This document shows positions 34,660 to 42,937 of a stretch of DNA of 64,000 nt, piece by piece. Every line of letters starts with the position of its first letter. The first letter of the stretch is position 1. Source of the stretch: an uncultured Bacteroidales bacterium. GTDB taxonomy: Bacteria; Bacteroidota; Bacteroidia; Bacteroidales; P3. The notes below the pieces were generated by a model that saw only the letters and a list, made by a program, of their open reading frames with translations, searched no databases and had not been told where the DNA came from. A program made the position numbers and the translations under genes. The DNA is taken from the NCBI GenBank assembly GCA_900317125.1, contig ONFR01000001.1, positions 62,001 through 126,000 on the forward strand. Reading direction: 5' to 3'.

Positions 34660-35709
34660 ATGAGTTTATTTAAAGGAAAAACGCTGCTAATTACGGGCGG
34701 CACAGGTAGTTTTGGTAATGCAGTATTAAAACGGTTTCTCCGCACAGATATAGGTGAGGTACGTATTTTCTCACGTGACGAGAAGAAACAGGATGATATG
34801 CGTCACGAATACCAGGTGAGATATCCTGATGTGGCACATAAAATCAAATTCTACATTGGTGATGTGCGCTCATTAGAGAGCTGCCGTTCGGCTATGCCGG
34901 GGACGGATTATATCTTTCATGCCGCTGCACTGAAACAGGTGCCGTCGTGTGAGTTCTTCCCCATGGAGGCTGTACGCACTAACGTTATCGGGACGGATAA
35001 CGTACTTACAGCTGCTATCGAATGCGGAGTGAAGTCGGTTATCTGCCTCTCGACGGATAAGGCTGCGTACCCTATCAATGCTATGGGTATCACCAAAGCC
35101 ATCGAGGAGAAGGTGGCGGTGGCGAAGAGCCGCTATAGCGGCAAGACGAAAATCTGCTGCACACGTTACGGTAACGTGATGTGCTCGCGGGGATCGGTCA
35201 TTCCTCTTTGGATTGACCAGATACGCAGTGGAAATCCTATCACATTGACAGAGCCGTCGATGACTCGTTTTATTATGTCGCTTGACGAGGCGGTGGATTT
35301 GGTTCTGTTTGCTTTTGAGCACGGTGAGAATGGTGATATCTTGGTGCAGAAGGCTCCGGCCTGTACTATCCAGACGCAGGCGGAGGCCGTGTGTGAACTG
35401 TTTGGTGGTAAGAAAGAGGAGATACGTGTTATAGGAATCCGCCATGGGGAGAAGATGTATGAGACGCTCCTTACCAAGGAGGAGTGTGCGAAGGCTGTGG
35501 ATATGGGAGATTTCTACCGGGTGCCGGCGGACAACCGCGATCTGAATTACGATAAATTCTTCAAAGAGGGAGATACGCAGAGGGTGACGATTGAGGAGTT
35601 TAATTCTAATAATACTAAGAGGCTGAGCTTAGAGGAGACTAAGGAGAAGATTGCCTCGCTGGAGTATATACAAAATGAGTTGAAGGGTGTGGGGAATAAT
35701 GTTAAATAA
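34660..35709 (+). CDS. capE: UDP-GlcNAc 4,6-dehydratase/epimerase CapE-like
   Basis: A 349-residue SDR protein of the WbjB/CapE group. It has LLITGGTGSFGNAVLKRFL near the N terminus, FSRDEKKQDDMRHEY (a hallmark of the FlaA1/CapD family), FHAAALKQVPSCEFFPMEAVRTNVIGT, and LSTDKAAYPINAMGITKAIEEK. RYGNVMCSRGSVIPLWIDQI and GEKMYETLLTKEE complete the family pattern. It begins the pathway from UDP-GlcNAc to UDP-N-acetyl-L-fucosamine, with partners at 36.2 and 37.9 kb. Confidence 0.88.
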   Translation: MSLFKGKTLLITGGTGSFGNAVLKRFLRTDIGEVRIFSRDEKKQDDMRHEYQVRYPDVAHKIKFYIGDVRSLESCRSAMPGTDYIFHAAALKQVPSCEFFPMEAVRTNVIGTDNVLTAAIECGVKSVICLSTDKAAYPINAMGITKAIEEKVAVAKSRYSGKTKICCTRYGNVMCSRGSVIPLWIDQIRSGNPITLTEPSMTRFIMSLDEAVDLVLFAFEHGENGDILVQKAPACTIQTQAEAVCELFGGKKEEIRVIGIRHGEKMYETLLTKEECAKAVDMGDFYRVPADNRDLNYDKFFKEGDTQRVTIEEFNSNNTKRLSLEETKEKIASLEYIQNELKGVGNNVK

Positions 35710-35769
35710 AAAGAACATCTAAAAACACGGAAAACACAAAAAAGTGGCTTTGCTTTATCTACTCGAGTC

Positions 35770-36087
35770 TTATAAGATAAACGGAGTCATCTATGAAGTT
35801 CATAAGTTGCTAGGTCATGGCCTTCTTGAGAAGGTCTATCAAGAAGCCTTGGAAAAAGAGTTTAAGCTTCAAAAGATTCCATTCGAGCGCGAGAAGAACT
35901 TCTCTATAGTGTATAGATGATACGAATTGGATTAGAATTACATCGCTGATTTTGTGTGTTTTAATAAGATTATGTTGAATTAAAAGCTGTTGAGGATTTG
36001 CTGCCAATACACAGAGTACAAGTTATAAACTATCTTTGTATTACAGGTTTTAAACTAGGGCTATTGGTGAATTTCAAAGAACAGTAA
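35770..36087 (+). pseudogene. degraded GxxExxY protein gene
   Basis: Reading forward gives YKINGVIYEVHKLLGHGLLEKVYQEALEKEF..., in which GHGLLEKVY is the GxxExxY-family motif. An in-frame TGA and TAG near 35918-35934, and a frameshift at about 35975 before AVEDLLPIHRVQVINYLCITGFKLGLLVNF, show that it is dead. A related intact gene lies at 37439-37813, on the other side of capG. Confidence 0.75.
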
Positions 36088-36176
36088 GTTACTCCAGAAC
36101 GAATAGTCAGATATTAAACGATAGTTTAATTTGGTTTCTTTCGTTTTTTTTGATGTTGAATTAAAATAGTGAAGTT

Positions 36177-37331
36177 ATGTTCAAGAATAATGGGAAATTA
36201 AAGCTATTAATCATCGTGGGAACTCGGCCGGAGATTATCCGGCTGGCGGCGGTGATTAATAAAAGCCGTACGTATTTCGACTGCCTGTTGGCACATACTG
36301 GGCAGAATTATGATTATAACTTGAATGGGGTTTTCTTTAAGGATCTGAAACTGGCTGATCCCGATGTATATTTGGATGCCGTGGGCGGCGACCTTGGAGA
36401 AACGATGGGCAATATCATCGCCAAAAGCTATCAGTTGATGGTTGAGGTGCAACCCGATGCAGTGTTGGTGCTAGGCGATACTAATTCATGTCTCAGCGTT
36501 ATTGGTGCAAAACGTTTGCATATTCCTATCTTCCATATGGAGGCAGGAAATCGCTGTAAGGACGAGTGCCTGCCCGAAGAGACAAACCGACGTATCGTGG
36601 ATATTATCAGCGATGTGAATATGGCCTATTCAGAGCATGCGCGTCGCTATCTGGCCGACTGTGGTTTGCCGAAGGAACGTACCTATGTCACGGGTAGCCC
36701 GATGGCTGAGGTGCTGCATCAGAACCTGGCCGAAATTGAAGCCTCGGACATTCATCAGCGACTGGGGCTGCAGAAAGGCCATTATATACTTCTTTCTGCT
36801 CACCGAGAGGAGAATATTGATACGGAGAAGAATTTCCTCTCACTCTTTACTGCAATTAATAAGATGGCAGAGAAGTACGATATGCCTATCTTGTACAGTT
36901 GCCATCCACGGAGTCGCAAGCGGTTGGAAGCTTCGGGGTTTATGTTGGACTCTCGTGTAATTCAGCATGAGCCACTTGGTTTCCATGACTACAATTGCCT
37001 TCAGATGAATGCCTACGCTGTAGTTTCGGATAGTGGGACCCTGCCTGAAGAGTCGTCGTTCTTCACAAGTGTTGGTCATCCGTTCCCGGCTGTTTGTATT
37101 CGTACCAGTACGGAACGTCCGGAGGCTTTGGATAAGGGCTGTTTCTTTATAGCTGGTATTGACGAAAAGTCTTTGCTGCAGGCTGTGGACTGTGCGGTGG
37201 AGATGAATAACAATCATGATGATGGAATACCCGTGCCGGATTATGTGGACGAAAACGTCAGTACTAAGGTTGTCAAGATTATTCAGAGCTATGTGGGGGT
37301 GGTGAATAAGATGGTCTGGCGAAAATTTTAA
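36177..37331 (+). CDS. capG: UDP-GlcNAc 2-epimerase family, CapG-like
   Basis: A 384-residue non-hydrolysing UDP-HexNAc 2-epimerase. Evidence is IIVGTRPEIIRLAAVINKS (residues 11-29), LLAHTGQNYDYNLNGVFFKDL, VLGDTNSCLSVIGAKRLHIPIFHMEAGNRCKDECLPEETNRRIVD, LLSAHREENI and SDSGTLPEESSFF. The capsular branch (CapG) acts as the last enzyme of UDP-L-FucNAc synthesis, and that reading fits the presence of CapE and CapF here. Plain WecB (UDP-ManNAc) is the alternative. Codon usage and base composition are less AT-rich than in the 17-23 kb block. Confidence 0.87.
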   Translation: MFKNNGKLKLLIIVGTRPEIIRLAAVINKSRTYFDCLLAHTGQNYDYNLNGVFFKDLKLADPDVYLDAVGGDLGETMGNIIAKSYQLMVEVQPDAVLVLGDTNSCLSVIGAKRLHIPIFHMEAGNRCKDECLPEETNRRIVDIISDVNMAYSEHARRYLADCGLPKERTYVTGSPMAEVLHQNLAEIEASDIHQRLGLQKGHYILLSAHREENIDTEKNFLSLFTAINKMAEKYDMPILYSCHPRSRKRLEASGFMLDSRVIQHEPLGFHDYNCLQMNAYAVVSDSGTLPEESSFFTSVGHPFPAVCIRTSTERPEALDKGCFFIAGIDEKSLLQAVDCAVEMNNNHDDGIPVPDYVDENVSTKVVKIIQSYVGVVNKMVWRKF

Positions 37332-37339
37332 TTAATACG

Positions 37340-37425
37340 CAGATTCCGCAGACCTTGCAGATACCGCAGATAGGACATACCGCAGATAATGATAATTACG
37401 CAGATGAAAATCAGCGTAATCAGCG
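37340..37425. repeat. CGCAGAT-type simple repeat
   Basis: A series of short units: ACGCAGATTCCGCAGACC, TTGCAGATACCGCAGATA, then ACCGCAGATAATG, TACGCAGATGAAAAT and CAGCGTAATCAGCGTATG. Similar text (AATCTGCGAAATC, AATCAGTGCAATCAGCGTAAT) recurs just before capF at 37841-37883, and a related stretch is inside capF. These low-complexity units surround the GxxExxY gene. Confidence 0.7.
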
Positions 37426-37438
37426 TATGCGAAGCATG

Positions 37439-37813
37439 ACGGAGAATGAGATATCATACAAAATACGAGGATGCATCTTTAATGTATACAATAAGCTTGG
37501 TCCAGGATTGTTAGAGAGTGCATATGAGGTAGCACTGAAAATCGAATTGGAAAAAGCCGGTTGTATGGTTAAAACGCAAGTGTATCTCCCAATGATATAT
37601 GACGGAGTAAGAGTTGAGAAAGTCTATCGCATTGATATGCTTATAGAGGATAAAGTCATTGTTGAATTGAAGGCCGTTTCGCACATGAATGAGATATGGT
37701 TTAAACAATTGATGACTTATTTGAAAATGACAGAATTGAAATTAGGATTATTAGTGAATTTTGAGACAAATAATATAGATAAGTCTATATATCGCAGAGT
37801 CAATGGACTGTAA
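37439..37813 (+). CDS. GxxExxY family protein
   Basis: A protein of about 124 residues with the motif LGPGLLESAYEVALKIELEKAG near the N terminus and RIDMLIEDKVIVELKAVSHMNEIWFKQLMTYLKMTELKLGLLVNF, a PD-(D/E)XK-like core with the acidic-(x)-E-x-K pattern. Function is unknown; many bacteria carry it near polysaccharide and tRNA genes. ATG 37439 is chosen (ATG 37430 also possible), since further extension runs into the simple repeat. It interrupts the capG-capF pair. Confidence 0.8.
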   Translation, partial: TENEISYKIRGCIFNVYNKLGPGLLESAYEVALKIELEKAGCMVKTQVYLPMIYDGVRVEKVYRIDMLIEDKVIVELKAVSHMNEIWFKQLMTYLKMTELKLGLLVNFETNNIDKSIYRRVNGL

Positions 37814-37891
37814 CGAATCGTCTATGCTGCAAAAACAAATAAATCTGCGAAATCAAGTCAAATCAGTGCAATCAGCGTAATTCAAAGAATC

Positions 37892-39118
37892 ATGAAAATA
37901 TTAGTTACGGGAGCGAAGGGGTTTGTTGGGAAGAACCTTTGTGCTCAACTTAATAACATTAAGGAGGGAAAGGATAAGACCCATCCGGGGTTGTCTATGG
38001 AGGCTGTTTATGAATATGACATTGATAACACGATAGATGAACTTGATGGGTTTTGCAGGGATTGCGATTTTGTGTTTAATCTAGCTGGGGTAAATAGGCC
38101 GCAGAACCAAGAGGAGTTCATGCAAGGGAATTTCGGCTTTGCCAGTACCTTGTTGGATACGTTGAGGAAGCATGGTAATCGCTGTCCTGTAATGCTTAGT
38201 AGTTCGCAACAGGCATCTTTGACCGGTCGTTTCGGTAATAGTGAGTATGGACGTAGCAAGAAGGCTGGTGAGGAGTTGTTTTTTGAATATAGCAAGGAGA
38301 CTGGTGCCAGTGTGATGGTATATCGTTTCCCGAATCTTTTTGGTAAATGGTGTCGGCCTAATTATAATAGTGCTGTTGCGACATTCTGCAATGCTGTTGC
38401 GAATGATTTGCCTTATACGGTGAATGACCCATCTGTGGAGTTGGAATTGCTCTATATTGATGATTTGGTAGATGAGATGATGGCTTGTTTGGAGGGGCGG
38501 GAACATCATTGTGAATTTGACGGGTTGAATGTTGTGGGGGTCTCGCAGAAATCGCTGAATTCGCAGAAATTGGGAAGGTATTGCTGTTGTCCAATTACGC
38601 ATAAGGTTACATTGGGTGCTATTGTACAGTTGCTGCAACAATTTGCTGAGCAGCCGAAGACACTCACGATTCCAGAGATTCCTGAGGGGTCGTTTGCCAA
38701 GAAGTTGTACTCCACGTATCTCTCGTATTTACCGAAAGAGAAAGTGGCATTTCCGTTGAAAATGAATGTTGATGCTCGAGGTTCATTCACGGAGTTGGTA
38801 CATACACTCAATTGCGGACAGGTTTCCATTAATATTAGTAAGCCTGGGATTACCAAAGGACAGCATTGGCACAATACGAAATGGGAGTTTTTCATTGTTG
38901 TTGCGGGACACGGATTGATTCAGGAGAGAAAAATTGACTCAGATGAGGTATTGGAATTCGAGGTGTCGGGTGACAATATTCAGTGCGTTCATATGTTGCC
39001 AGGATATACTCATAATATAATTAATTTGAGTGAGACGGAGAATCTTGTTACAGTAATGTACTGTAATGAAATATTCAATCCGGATAAACCGGATACATAT
39101 TTCCTTCCAGTACAGTAA
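37892..39118 (+). CDS. capF: CapF-like bifunctional reductase/epimerase
   Basis: A 408-residue protein with two parts. Residues 1-280 are an SDR domain: ILVTGAKGFVGKNLCAQL, FNLAGVNRPQNQEEF, LSSSQQASLTGRFGNSEYGRSKKAGEELFFEY with Tyr-x3-Lys, and RFPNLFGKWCRPNYNS. Residues from about 295 form a cupin (NVDARGSFTELVHT, GITKGQHWHNTKWEFFIVVAG with metal-binding histidines, LPGYTHNIINLSET). CapF reduces the keto sugar made by CapE and sets C5/C3 stereochemistry on the way to UDP-L-FucNAc. It is longer than typical CapF (about 370). Residues near 217-230 (VSQKSLNSQKL) correspond to DNA resembling the nearby CGCAGA repeat, an apparent in-frame insertion. Confidence 0.88.
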   Translation: MKILVTGAKGFVGKNLCAQLNNIKEGKDKTHPGLSMEAVYEYDIDNTIDELDGFCRDCDFVFNLAGVNRPQNQEEFMQGNFGFASTLLDTLRKHGNRCPVMLSSSQQASLTGRFGNSEYGRSKKAGEELFFEYSKETGASVMVYRFPNLFGKWCRPNYNSAVATFCNAVANDLPYTVNDPSVELELLYIDDLVDEMMACLEGREHHCEFDGLNVVGVSQKSLNSQKLGRYCCCPITHKVTLGAIVQLLQQFAEQPKTLTIPEIPEGSFAKKLYSTYLSYLPKEKVAFPLKMNVDARGSFTELVHTLNCGQVSINISKPGITKGQHWHNTKWEFFIVVAGHGLIQERKIDSDEVLEFEVSGDNIQCVHMLPGYTHNIINLSETENLVTVMYCNEIFNPDKPDTYFLPVQ

Positions 39119-39179
39119 TAGTTGTCAGGAGTGTTTTAAAATAGTATTTTAAAAACAGAGTATTCTCCGCTTCGCTATC

Positions 39180-39203
39180 GAAAGCCAAGAGCAGTTGGCT
39201 TTC
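39180..39203. terminator. hairpin between capF and its duplicated tail
   Basis: A perfect 9-bp inverted repeat, GAAAGCCAA and TTGGCTTTC, with a 6-base loop. No T-run follows (CTCATG comes next), so it may be a weak terminator, an attenuator or a scar. It sits between the two copies of the capF 3' end. Confidence 0.35.
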
Positions 39204-39206
39204 CTC

Positions 39207-39269
39207 ATGTACTGTAACGAGATCTTAAATCAGGGTAAACCTGATACTTATTTCCTTCCAGTACAGTAA
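39207..39269 (+). pseudogene. remnant of a second capF 3' end
   Basis: ATG-TAC-TGT-AAC-GAG onward reads MYCNEILNQGKPDTYFLPVQ and stops. The C terminus of the complete capF is MYCNEIFNPDKPDTYFLPVQ. The similarity continues past the stop codon (CAGTAATAG.TGTCAGGAG.GTTTT) to about 39303, so both the gene end and its downstream flank are duplicated. Divergence at several positions suggests replacement between alleles rather than a fresh tandem duplication. Confidence 0.8.
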
Positions 39270-39328
39270 TAGATGTCAGGAGGGTTTTTAAAAAGTATTT
39301 TCTGGATGGAAACGAGAAATAAACTTCA

Positions 39329-40390
39329 ATGGCAAAAGAGGTAGACGTATTATTTAAGCTGATCAGACTATCATTTGGCAAGGAGAGAGATTCCTCTTTG
39401 CCTAATGATGTTAATTGGGAAGAGGTATACGACATGTCGTTAAAGCAAGGTGTGGGTGCTATTGCATGTGACGGGATTTTGGCATCGAAAGAATGTTGTA
39501 TAGATGAGGATTTGCGTTTTAAGTGGATGGGTCAGAGTATGGTGATAGAACAGAAGTATCTTCATCATAAAAATGTACTTGCAGAATTGGCAAAGATGTT
39601 CCAGCAACAGGGTATACAAATGATGTTGCTGAAGGGTTATGGGTTATCTTTGAATTATCCTGTTCCCGAGCACAGGCCATCTGGAGATATCGATATATAC
39701 TTATTTGGAGACAAGTCGAAAACTGATGAATTTGTAGAGAAAGAATTGGGAATAAATGTAAAAACAAGTTACGAAAAACATTCGTCGTTTATATATAAAG
39801 GTGTTACTATTGAAAATCATGGTACATTCTTTGATATATATTCCCACCCTTCAAATGAATATGTAAATGATTATATTTGTGAGTTGATAGAAGGAAGAAC
39901 GGAAGAGGTTACGATAGGCGATTCATGTTTTGTGATACCAAACCCCACCTTGATGGCAATTCATTTGTTGAGACACACAGCATGTGATTTTGCTGCCAAT
40001 TCCATTTCATTAAGACAAGTATTGGATTGGGCATTACTGGTTGCGAACCGAGGTGCAGAGATGGACTTGCAGGTCATTAATACTTTTGTCGAAAAATCTG
40101 GGATGTCTCAGTTCTTTCAACTGATTAATGCATTCTGTGAAGAAAGATTTGGTCTTGATAGTTCATTGTTTTCGTTGACAGTGGACGTACCTATTGATTG
40201 TGGTCGCTTCGTTAAAGATATTTATTTAGGGAAGAGGGTGTCGGATTTTCCGTCACCATCGAAGAAGTTGTCGTATGGCATTAGAAAATCTCTGCAATTC
40301 TGGCAGAATCGTTGGAAATATAAAATGGTATATTCAGATAGTTTATTGAGTTTATATTTTACTATTGCAAAAAATAGACTTATCCATTAG
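39329..40390 (+). CDS. nucleotidyltransferase-fold protein (PF14907-like)
   Basis: A 353-residue protein with MMLLKGYGLSLNYPVPEHRPSGDIDIYLF at about 102-130. The L-K-G ... R-x-x-G-D-I-D-I-Y pattern matches the 'uncharacterised nucleotidyltransferase' family that lies in lasso-peptide, O-antigen and capsule loci. The D-x-D pair would bind metal. The flanking parts are mostly helical (LRHTACDFAANSISLRQVLDWALL). It is a paralogue of the gene at 41.8 kb; the aminotransferase lies between them. Substrate is unknown. Confidence 0.75.
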   Translation: MAKEVDVLFKLIRLSFGKERDSSLPNDVNWEEVYDMSLKQGVGAIACDGILASKECCIDEDLRFKWMGQSMVIEQKYLHHKNVLAELAKMFQQQGIQMMLLKGYGLSLNYPVPEHRPSGDIDIYLFGDKSKTDEFVEKELGINVKTSYEKHSSFIYKGVTIENHGTFFDIYSHPSNEYVNDYICELIEGRTEEVTIGDSCFVIPNPTLMAIHLLRHTACDFAANSISLRQVLDWALLVANRGAEMDLQVINTFVEKSGMSQFFQLINAFCEERFGLDSSLFSLTVDVPIDCGRFVKDIYLGKRVSDFPSPSKKLSYGIRKSLQFWQNRWKYKMVYSDSLLSLYFTIAKNRLIH

Positions 40391-40414
40391 TATAATTACA
40401 TAAAGAACAGTTAT

Positions 40415-41668
40415 ATGTCTGAGCGTAAAAGAATTTATTTATGCCTTGCCCATATGAGTGAGGCTGGTTTGGAACAGAAGTATATTAAGGAGGCTTTTGA
40501 CACCAATTGGGTTGTACCTCTGGGACCCAATGTAAACGGCTTTGAGGCAGATTTGGAAACATTTGTAGGTGAAGATAAGAAGGTGGTGGCTCTTTCGTCA
40601 GGAACAGCAGCTGTCCATTTAGCACTTATTGCCTGTGGGGTGAAGCCTGGTGATGAGGTAATCGTGCAGAGTTTTACCTTTTGTGCATCGTCACATCCTA
40701 TTACATATTTGGGTGCTACGCCGGTGTTTGTGGATTCTGAGAGGGATACCTGGAATATGGATCCTGAACTGATGGAGCAGGCAATTATAGACCGTAAAGC
40801 TAAGACAGGCAAGTATCCTAAGGCTATTATCCCGGTGGCATTGTATGGTATGCCGTATAAAATTGAGGCAATTATGTCAATTGCTAACAAATATGGCATT
40901 CCTGTGATAGAGGATGCTGCTGAGGGTTTTGGCTCTCGTTTCGATGGACGTGTACTCGGCACCTTTGGTGAATTTGGCATTTTGTCGTTTAATGGCAATA
41001 AGATGATTACCACCAGTGGGGGAGGTGCATTGATTTGCCCAGATAAAGAGTCTGCTGACAAGATAATGTGGTATGCCACCCAGGCTCGCGAGGCATATCC
41101 CTATTATCAACATGAGGCGATTGGCTACAACTATCGCATGAGCAATATATGCGCTGGTATTGGACGTGGACAGATGACAGTGGTTGATGACCACTTGCGT
41201 CATCACAGGCATGTGCAAAAGATGTATGAGGAGCTGCTCGCAGGTGTTGATGGCATTTCGATGATGAAGGCACCATCTGAGAAATATGACGCCAACTATT
41301 GGCTCTGCACAATGTGTATAGACCCCGAACTCCGTATCAAAGGACAGGAGAACGCCTATAAGAAGGTAATCACAGGCGCAGTTGGAGGTGCTGCAGGAGT
41401 TATCCATGCTGTCGATTCAGCCACGACGGATTGTCAGCCAAATGACAATGTGGAGGCATTGCGCATGTTTATGGATTCTGCTCAAGTTGAAGCCCGACCA
41501 TTGTGGAAACCGATGCACAAGCAACCGGTGTACAAGAACAATCCGGCCTATGTAAACGGTGTCAGTGAGTCGTTTTTTAAGGTGGGTATGTGTCTGCCTG
41601 CTGGTCCCTATGTTTCAGACGAAGAGGTGCGGTATATTGTTAAATGCATCAAAGAATCTATTGAATGA
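40415..41668 (+). CDS. DegT/DnrJ/EryC1 PLP aminotransferase
   Basis: A 417-residue PLP-dependent sugar aminotransferase. It has VVPLGPNVNGFEADLETFV near the N terminus, LSSGTAAVHLALIACGVKPGDEVIVQSFTF, IPVIEDAAEGFGSRFDG with the PLP-pyridine Asp, and FGILSFNGNKMITTSGGGAL with the catalytic Lys (about 190). GYNYRMSNICAGIGRGQM is the usual follow-up. It transaminates a 3- or 4-keto nucleotide sugar. The closest readable type is that of bacillosamine/perosamine-like enzymes (WecE/PglE group). Intact, unlike the fragment at the left edge. Confidence 0.88.
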   Translation: MSERKRIYLCLAHMSEAGLEQKYIKEAFDTNWVVPLGPNVNGFEADLETFVGEDKKVVALSSGTAAVHLALIACGVKPGDEVIVQSFTFCASSHPITYLGATPVFVDSERDTWNMDPELMEQAIIDRKAKTGKYPKAIIPVALYGMPYKIEAIMSIANKYGIPVIEDAAEGFGSRFDGRVLGTFGEFGILSFNGNKMITTSGGGALICPDKESADKIMWYATQAREAYPYYQHEAIGYNYRMSNICAGIGRGQMTVVDDHLRHHRHVQKMYEELLAGVDGISMMKAPSEKYDANYWLCTMCIDPELRIKGQENAYKKVITGAVGGAAGVIHAVDSATTDCQPNDNVEALRMFMDSAQVEARPLWKPMHKQPVYKNNPAYVNGVSESFFKVGMCLPAGPYVSDEEVRYIVKCIKESIE

Positions 41669-41761
41669 TTTTTGACTTATATCAAATATCGGAAAGCAGT
41701 TGATTATTTGCCACTCTTTTTAGTGGACAAATGAGTATGTATTAAATTATACTTTGGACTA

Positions 41762-42841
41762 ATGAATCAGACTGAGGTTATATTAGAGTTTTTAAGGGCA
41801 GGTGTGTTGGACAGGTCTCCCAATATTCAACATATAGAAAGTATAGACTGGGAAAGACTTTTGGTACAATCGGGCAAGCAAGGGGTGATAGGATGGGTGT
41901 GGGACGGTATTTGTAAATTGCCAATAAGCCAACAACCGCCTAGGCAACAGCGAATTAACTGGGGCCTTTCCGCACAGGAGATATGGAGTAATTACCAGAA
42001 ACACTGTGAGGTCTTAAAAACAATGATTACTTTATGTAATGAAAATAATATACGACTATTATTACTTAAAGGGATTGGCTTGTCAAAACTATACCCAAAG
42101 CCGCAATCTCGTCCTTGTGGTGATATTGATATTTATTTATTTGATGACTATTACAAAGGGAATAAGGTGTTTACAGGTCATGATGTTGAGAGGATAGACA
42201 AACATGCAACATTTGTTTTTAATAACGTGTTGGTTGAAAATCATTATTATTTTCTTGAACCCAATACTCATCAGATGAGGTCGATTAACAGGTACCTAGA
42301 ATCCACTTTGAACGATGTGTGTCTAACCGAGGGAGGATATTATACTTTTTCTTCAATTGCAGATTTTGTTTTTCTTACCATGCATACACTAAAGCATTTT
42401 AGAGAAACAAAGATGGTTCAATATAGAAATGTTATGGATTTTGGAATGTTCCTTTATCATAATATGGGAAAACTTCAACCCTCGTTATGCTTTGATGTTC
42501 TGTCTAGATTTAATTTAGTTAAGGGTTGTGAAATGTTGATCTATTTGTCGGAAAAGATTTTAGGTATAGATTTGAAAGAATACCACTTTCATCAAATCCC
42601 CATAGATGATGTTGAGCAAATAAGAGATGCTTATTTGTTTGAAAATGAAGATATAGAGGTGGGAGAGGGCGGGTTTAATCTAAAAAAACAATATCGCTGT
42701 GTTTGGCGTTATGTTCCAAGATATTTAAGCTATTATATGATTATCAAAGCAAAGTTGTCATTGATAATCAGAATTATGTTTCGAATACCGGCTTCCATGT
42801 CAATTGCTTCTTGGTTCTATCAGCAAGTTATTCATAAATAA
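41762..42841 (+). CDS. nucleotidyltransferase-fold protein, second PF14907-like copy
   Basis: A 359-residue protein with IRLLLLKGIGLSKLYPKPQSRPCGDIDIYLFDD (about 96-128), the same L-K-G ... R-x-x-G-D-I-D-I-Y block as the gene at 39.3 kb. Overall similarity to that gene appears moderate (shared layout, different flanks), so they are diverged paralogues rather than a recent duplication. The region VFLTMHTLKHFRETKMVQYRNVMDFGMFL matches the paralogue's helical part. It begins 93 bases after the aminotransferase. The spacer shows no clear signal. Confidence 0.75.
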   Translation: MNQTEVILEFLRAGVLDRSPNIQHIESIDWERLLVQSGKQGVIGWVWDGICKLPISQQPPRQQRINWGLSAQEIWSNYQKHCEVLKTMITLCNENNIRLLLLKGIGLSKLYPKPQSRPCGDIDIYLFDDYYKGNKVFTGHDVERIDKHATFVFNNVLVENHYYFLEPNTHQMRSINRYLESTLNDVCLTEGGYYTFSSIADFVFLTMHTLKHFRETKMVQYRNVMDFGMFLYHNMGKLQPSLCFDVLSRFNLVKGCEMLIYLSEKILGIDLKEYHFHQIPIDDVEQIRDAYLFENEDIEVGEGGFNLKKQYRCVWRYVPRYLSYYMIIKAKLSLIIRIMFRIPASMSIASWFYQQVIHK

Positions 42842-42937
42842 ATGATAATTGCATGATAAGACGTCTGTGATAATAGTAAGAACTTGAACTAGATGCATTT
42901 TTTTGCTGAAATGGTGAAAAGAAATAATGTATAGTGT

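Noticed and set aside
36113-36130. ATTAAAC-GATA-GTTTAAT hairpin upstream of capG
   Set aside because: Short, fully AT-rich except one pair, in AT-rich DNA; no support as terminator or operator.
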